From a bacterium (lineage in GTDB: Bacteria > Patescibacteriota > Minisyncoccia > Minisyncoccales > CG1-02-41-26), in assembly GCA_018400675.1 (NCBI GenBank), contig JAGYMG010000021.1, positions 1 to 8,567 of the forward strand: DNA of 8,567 bases, read 5' to 3'. The notes under the pieces were generated by a model that was not told where the DNA came from, made no database searches, and saw only the letters and a list, made by a program, of their open reading frames with translations. The translations under genes were made by a program, and so were the position numbers. How positions within the stretch are numbered: position 1 is the stretch's first letter; each line of letters starts with the position of its first letter. Positions 5,536 to 8,567 of this stretch are shown piece by piece.

Positions 5536-5799
5536 ATGGCTGAACAAGAAAACGGAGAAACAAAAAAAACAATATTGATCGCCCTTGCATTGTTAGTTAT
5601 TGCTGCTGTTATTGGGGTGCGAGAATTTTACCTCAAAACAGAATTAGACTTTCCAATTTTGCCTAATCTGCTCCCAGCCGTGAGGATTAATTATGACGTA
5701 CTTAAGAGTGACCAGTTGAATAACCTGAAACCTTTTGAAGAGATTCTTCTTCCTGAAGAAGTAGGCAGAGAGAATCCTTTTGAGAGTATCAGCAATTAA
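5536..5799 (+). CDS. Small one-TM protein in the pilP position, with GRENPF motif
   Basis: This 87-residue protein occupies the place of pilP between pilO and pilB. It has a short polar N-terminus, one TM helix at about 12-30 (TILIALALLVIAAVIGV), a linker, and a C-terminal segment LKPFEEILLPEEVGRENPF (65-82) near its end. The GRENPF motif resembles the RDPF/GRRNPF signature of PilP and GspC-type proteins, which interact with PilN/PilO and, in diderm bacteria, with the secretin PilQ. The secretin-binding beta-domain of PilP, normally following that motif, is absent: the protein stops five residues later. A plausible reading is a minimal PilP-like linker in a bacterium without an outer-membrane secretin (inference). 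It starts 4 bases after pilO; the 46-base gap to pilB holds no clear promoter. Confidence 0.75.
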   Translation: MAEQENGETKKTILIALALLVIAAVIGVREFYLKTELDFPILPNLLPAVRINYDVLKSDQLNNLKPFEEILLPEEVGRENPFESISN

Positions 5800-5845
5800 T
5801 TTTTTAATATTAATATTGTCCTTTGGCTGAAGAGCCCATTTATTT

Positions 5846-7564
5846 ATGGAGTTAATCAAGGAATTAAAAAAAAGAGGCGTTCTCGATCAGAAAAAGACTG
5901 ATGGAATAAAAAAACAGGCAGAAAAAGAAAATAGGACCATAGAAGAGATCATCATAGAGAATAATATTCTACCTGAAGGAGATCTATTCCAAATTAAAAG
6001 CCAGGCTCTTAAAATTCCTCTTAAAAAGATAGATCCAGAAAAGATTTTTCCTGAGGTCTTAGAGCTTATTCCCAAGGAATCGGCTAATTATTATAAGATG
6101 ATTCCTTTGGAAAAAAAGCAAAATAGTTTTAGTGTAGGGATGGTTTATCCCGAAAATTTTCAGGCTCAAGAAGCTTTAAAGTTTTTAAGTCGCCAGCATA
6201 AACTTAAGCACGAAGTATGCCTGATTACCCTTTCTGAATTTAAGAAATATCTTACTCGTTATCATGCCCCTCAGAGGGAAATGAAGCAGGCCCTTGAGAC
6301 TTTAGGAACACAAATAAAAGGAGAGGAAGAAGGCAAAAAAGAAAAAGTTTCCGACCGTTTAGTTGAAGAAGCTCCGGTTATTAAGATGGTCAGTGTTATC
6401 TTAAGGCAGGCAGTTGAAGGTAAAGCCTCGGATATTCATATTGAGCCGGCTGAAAAAAACCTAAAAGTTAGATATAGATTAGACGGTATTCTTCACTCCT
6501 CTCTTTTACTTCCTTTACGTGTCCACTCGGCTATTGTTGCCCGAATTAAAATTTTAAGCAGATTAAAAATTGATGAAACCAGAATACCCCAAGATGGAAG
6601 GTTTAGATCTGAGGTAACAGATAAAAAGATTGATTTTCGTGTTTCTACTTTCCCAACCACCCTAGGAGAAAAAGTGGTTTTAAGGGTGTTAGACCCAGAG
6701 AAAGGATTAAAGACTTTAGGGGAATTAGGTTTAGTGGAGACTAATTTTAAAAAATTAAGGAGAGCTTCAAAATTACCTTATGGCATGATTCTCGTCACCG
6801 GTCCAACTGGTTCTGGAAAAACAACAACACTTTATTCTGTTTTAAAAGAATTAAATACAGAGTTAGTGAATATTGTTACCCTTGAGGATCCGGTGGAGTA
6901 TTTTATTGAAGGAGTAAATCAATCCCAAGTGCGACCAGATATTGGTTATACCTTTGCTAAAGGACTCCGTCAGATATTAAGGCAGGACCCGGATATTATT
7001 ATGGTGGGTGAGATTAGGGACGAAGAAACAGCTAACTTGGCAATTCATGCTGCTTTGACAGGACATTTAGTCCTTTCCACTCTCCACACCAATACGGCTG
7101 CCGATGTTGTCCCCCGACTTATTGATATGGGCATCAAACCTTTTCTTATCCCACCAACATTGGCTTTAGCTATTAGTCAGCGTTTAGTAAGGGAGCTGTG
7201 TCCTCACTGTCGGAAAAAGGTTAAGGCAACTGGTAAGGTTAAGAAGTTTATTCTGGATGCTATTAAACGTATGCCGGAAAAAATTAGAAAGACAGTTAAG
7301 ATCTCTGACCCTCTCTATGTCTATCAGGCCCAAGGGTGTGAAAAGTGCGGCCATAAGGGATATATTGGCCGGACAGGTATTTTTGAGACCATTGAAATGA
7401 CTGATAAACTTACCCAGATAATTATTGGTACACCAACCAAACAAAAAATATTAGAAGAAGCCAAAGCTCAAGATATGATTACCTTAGAGGGAGACGGTGT
7501 TTTAAAGATATTAAAGGGAGAAACTTCGCCCGAAGAAATAATGAGAGTGATTGAACAGGCATAA
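5846..7564 (+). CDS. pilB: Type IV pilus extension ATPase PilB (GspE family)
   Basis: PilB is a hexameric cytoplasmic ATPase that powers pilus polymerisation. The 572 residues show the whole family architecture: an N-terminal MshEN/GspE-N domain (about 1-140), an N2 domain with EAPVIKMVSVILRQAVEGKASDIHIEP (about 174-200), then the RecA-like motor. The Walker A GPTGSGKTTT is at 319-328, Asp box residues LEDPVEY follow at about 347-353, Walker B DPDIIMVGEIRDEE is at 381-394, and the His box STLHTNTA is centred on His414. The PilB/GspE tetracysteine zinc site is intact: C452PHC455 and C498EKC501. All catalytic residues seem conventional, in contrast to the PilT next door. The start at 5846 gives the normal N-terminus. 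A 19-base gap separates it from pilT. Confidence 0.97.
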   Translation: MELIKELKKRGVLDQKKTDGIKKQAEKENRTIEEIIIENNILPEGDLFQIKSQALKIPLKKIDPEKIFPEVLELIPKESANYYKMIPLEKKQNSFSVGMVYPENFQAQEALKFLSRQHKLKHEVCLITLSEFKKYLTRYHAPQREMKQALETLGTQIKGEEEGKKEKVSDRLVEEAPVIKMVSVILRQAVEGKASDIHIEPAEKNLKVRYRLDGILHSSLLLPLRVHSAIVARIKILSRLKIDETRIPQDGRFRSEVTDKKIDFRVSTFPTTLGEKVVLRVLDPEKGLKTLGELGLVETNFKKLRRASKLPYGMILVTGPTGSGKTTTLYSVLKELNTELVNIVTLEDPVEYFIEGVNQSQVRPDIGYTFAKGLRQILRQDPDIIMVGEIRDEETANLAIHAALTGHLVLSTLHTNTAADVVPRLIDMGIKPFLIPPTLALAISQRLVRELCPHCRKKVKATGKVKKFILDAIKRMPEKIRKTVKISDPLYVYQAQGCEKCGHKGYIGRTGIFETIEMTDKLTQIIIGTPTKQKILEEAKAQDMITLEGDGVLKILKGETSPEEIMRVIEQA

Positions 7565-7583
7565 AGTAATTTGTAATAAATGT

Positions 7584-8567
7584 ATGAATATCGAAAAAAA
7601 ACTAAGGAGTCTCTTGGAAATCGCTATTGAGCTGAATGCTTCTGACCTTCATATTACTGTGGATCATGTTCCTCATTTGAGGATAACCAGGAACCTTATA
7701 TCCTTGGACAAGGAAGATAAGATTACTCCTGAATTAGCTGAAAAAATGGCTTACAGCTTAATGACTGAAAAGCAGAAAGAAAAATTTCTGAGGGAAAAAG
7801 AAATTGATTTTGCCTATGACTTTAATCACAGAGCTCGGCTAAGAGTGAGTATCTTCCGCCAAAGGAGCATGGTTAGTATTGCTTTACGGTTTATCCCTTC
7901 TGAAATCAAAACGATCGAGGATCTAAATCTTCCCTCAACCCTGCACCTTTTTACGGAGGCTACCTATGGTCTTGTTTTGGTAACAGGAGCATCGTCTCAG
8001 GGAAAGTCAACGACATTAGCTTCTTTAATAGACGAAATTAATCACAATCGTAAAGAGCATATCATTACTATTGAGGATCCAATAGAATATGTTTTTAAAG
8101 ACGACAAGTCTGTTATTGACCAGCGGGAAGTTTATAAGGACACCCTTGGTTTTGCCCGGGCTCTGCGTTCCAGTTTAAGACAAGACCCGGATATTATTAT
8201 GGTTGGAGAATTAAGAGATTTGGAAACAATTGCTACAGCTATTACAGCGGCTGAAACGGGTCACTTAGTTTTTGCTACTCTCCATACAAATTCAGCCAGC
8301 CAGACTATCCATAGGATAGTTGATGTGTTTCCTTCCTCTCAACAAAATCAAATTAGAGCTCAATTATCTGGTTCCCTCCTAGGTGTTCTTTCTCAGCGGT
8401 TATTACCAGCTAAAAATCTTAACGAGTTTATTCCTGCCTGTGAGGTCATGATGGCCAGTCCAGCTATATGTAATCTGATAAGGGAGAATAAAATTCATGA
8501 AATACCTGCGATTATCAGTACTTCGCGCAGAGAAGGCATGATTTCTTTTAATCAGTCGTTAGCCGAT
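7584..8567 (+). CDS. pilT: Type IV pilus retraction ATPase PilT (3' end beyond window), variant motifs
   Basis: The frame is open from ATG 7584 to the last base, giving 328 residues of an expected ~350. The alternative ATG at 7580 is out of frame and closes after 16 codons. The N-terminal domain has the PilT pattern (LNASDLHITVDHVPHLRI, about 17-34). The motor follows: Walker A GASSQGKST (135-143), Asp box TIEDPIEY (about 163-170), Walker B DPDIIMVGELRD (201-212) and His box ATLHTNSA with His234. The C-terminal AICNLIRE (294-301) corresponds to AIRNLIRE, the motif that separates PilT from PilB and is needed for retraction. There is no zinc tetracysteine site, as expected. Two departures stand out: the P-loop is GASSQGKS rather than GPTGSGKS, though it still fits GxxxxGK[ST], and Arg in AIRNLI is replaced by Cys297. 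It could be a PilT paralogue such as PilU, but the location directly after pilB supports PilT. Confidence 0.94.
   Translation, partial: MNIEKKLRSLLEIAIELNASDLHITVDHVPHLRITRNLISLDKEDKITPELAEKMAYSLMTEKQKEKFLREKEIDFAYDFNHRARLRVSIFRQRSMVSIALRFIPSEIKTIEDLNLPSTLHLFTEATYGLVLVTGASSQGKSTTLASLIDEINHNRKEHIITIEDPIEYVFKDDKSVIDQREVYKDTLGFARALRSSLRQDPDIIMVGELRDLETIATAITAAETGHLVFATLHTNSASQTIHRIVDVFPSSQQNQIRAQLSGSLLGVLSQRLLPAKNLNEFIPACEVMMASPAICNLIRENKIHEIPAIISTSRREGMISFNQSLAD

Noticed and set aside
5825..5836. Small hairpin GGCT-GAAG-AGCC ahead of pilB
   Set aside because: Four base pairs only; expected by chance and without a T tail or a conserved regulatory context.
5644..5859. Minus-strand open frame across the pilP-like gene and pilB start
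   Set aside because: Shadow frame against a tight plus-strand operon; no family features.
5887..6075. Minus-strand open frame inside pilB
   Set aside because: Antisense of the PilB N-terminal domain; hydrophobicity comes from reading AT-rich Lys/Ile codons backwards.
7184..7444. Minus-strand open frame inside the 3' part of pilB
   Set aside because: Antisense of the PilB zinc-site region, which is clearly coding on the plus strand.

Overview
The window looks like chromosomal DNA of an AT-rich bacterium of the Patescibacteria/CPR type (Parcubacteria-like). The inference rests on gene style: a type IV pilus (T4P) locus reduced to inner-membrane and cytoplasmic parts, a short PilP-like protein ending in GRENPF, a ComF gene embedded in the locus, very short intergenic gaps, a TPR protein with ELEP/RLKP-type repeats, and no recognisable Shine-Dalgarno sequence in front of any gene. 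No single marker proves the lineage. All identified stops are TAA or TAG, and Gly is encoded by GGN, so the standard code is used.

Layout. Bases 1-100 hold the 3' end of an unidentified gene. A TPR-repeat gene (open frame 91-930) follows immediately in another frame and lacks a convincing start, so the left end is a broken or joined gene. A hairpin with A and T flanks (945-981) ends the TPR gene and probably also the tRNA-Arg coming from the other side. Next is a tRNA cluster: tRNA-Arg (minus, anticodon GCG), tRNA-Ser(GCT) and tRNA-Ser(TGA), with a small membrane-protein gene squeezed between the two serine tRNAs. The Arg and Ser promoters appear to stand back to back.

From about 1750 to the right edge the window is a T4P/competence locus: a small one-TM protein and a cysteine-containing type IV prepilin (plus); comF (minus, convergent with the prepilin and divergent from pilM); then a tight plus-strand run of pilM, pilN, pilO, a small PilP-like protein, pilB (extension ATPase) and pilT (retraction ATPase, cut by the window end). 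In the known T4P model, PilM binds PilN's cytoplasmic tail, PilN and PilO form the periplasmic ring through their coiled coils, and PilB and PilT drive pilin polymerisation and removal. ComF is a competence-associated phosphoribosyltransferase-fold protein, so its position suggests that this pilus serves DNA uptake as well as adhesion or motility (inference).

The points most worth a second look are the unusual PilT (P-loop GASSQGKS and AICNLIRE in place of the usual motifs), the small PilP-like protein, the small TM protein ahead of the prepilin, the rare GCG anticodon of tRNA-Arg, the membrane gene ending 3 nt before a tRNA, the general lack of Shine-Dalgarno sites, and the frame break at the left edge. 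I found no mobile element, CRISPR array or clearly new multi-gene system.
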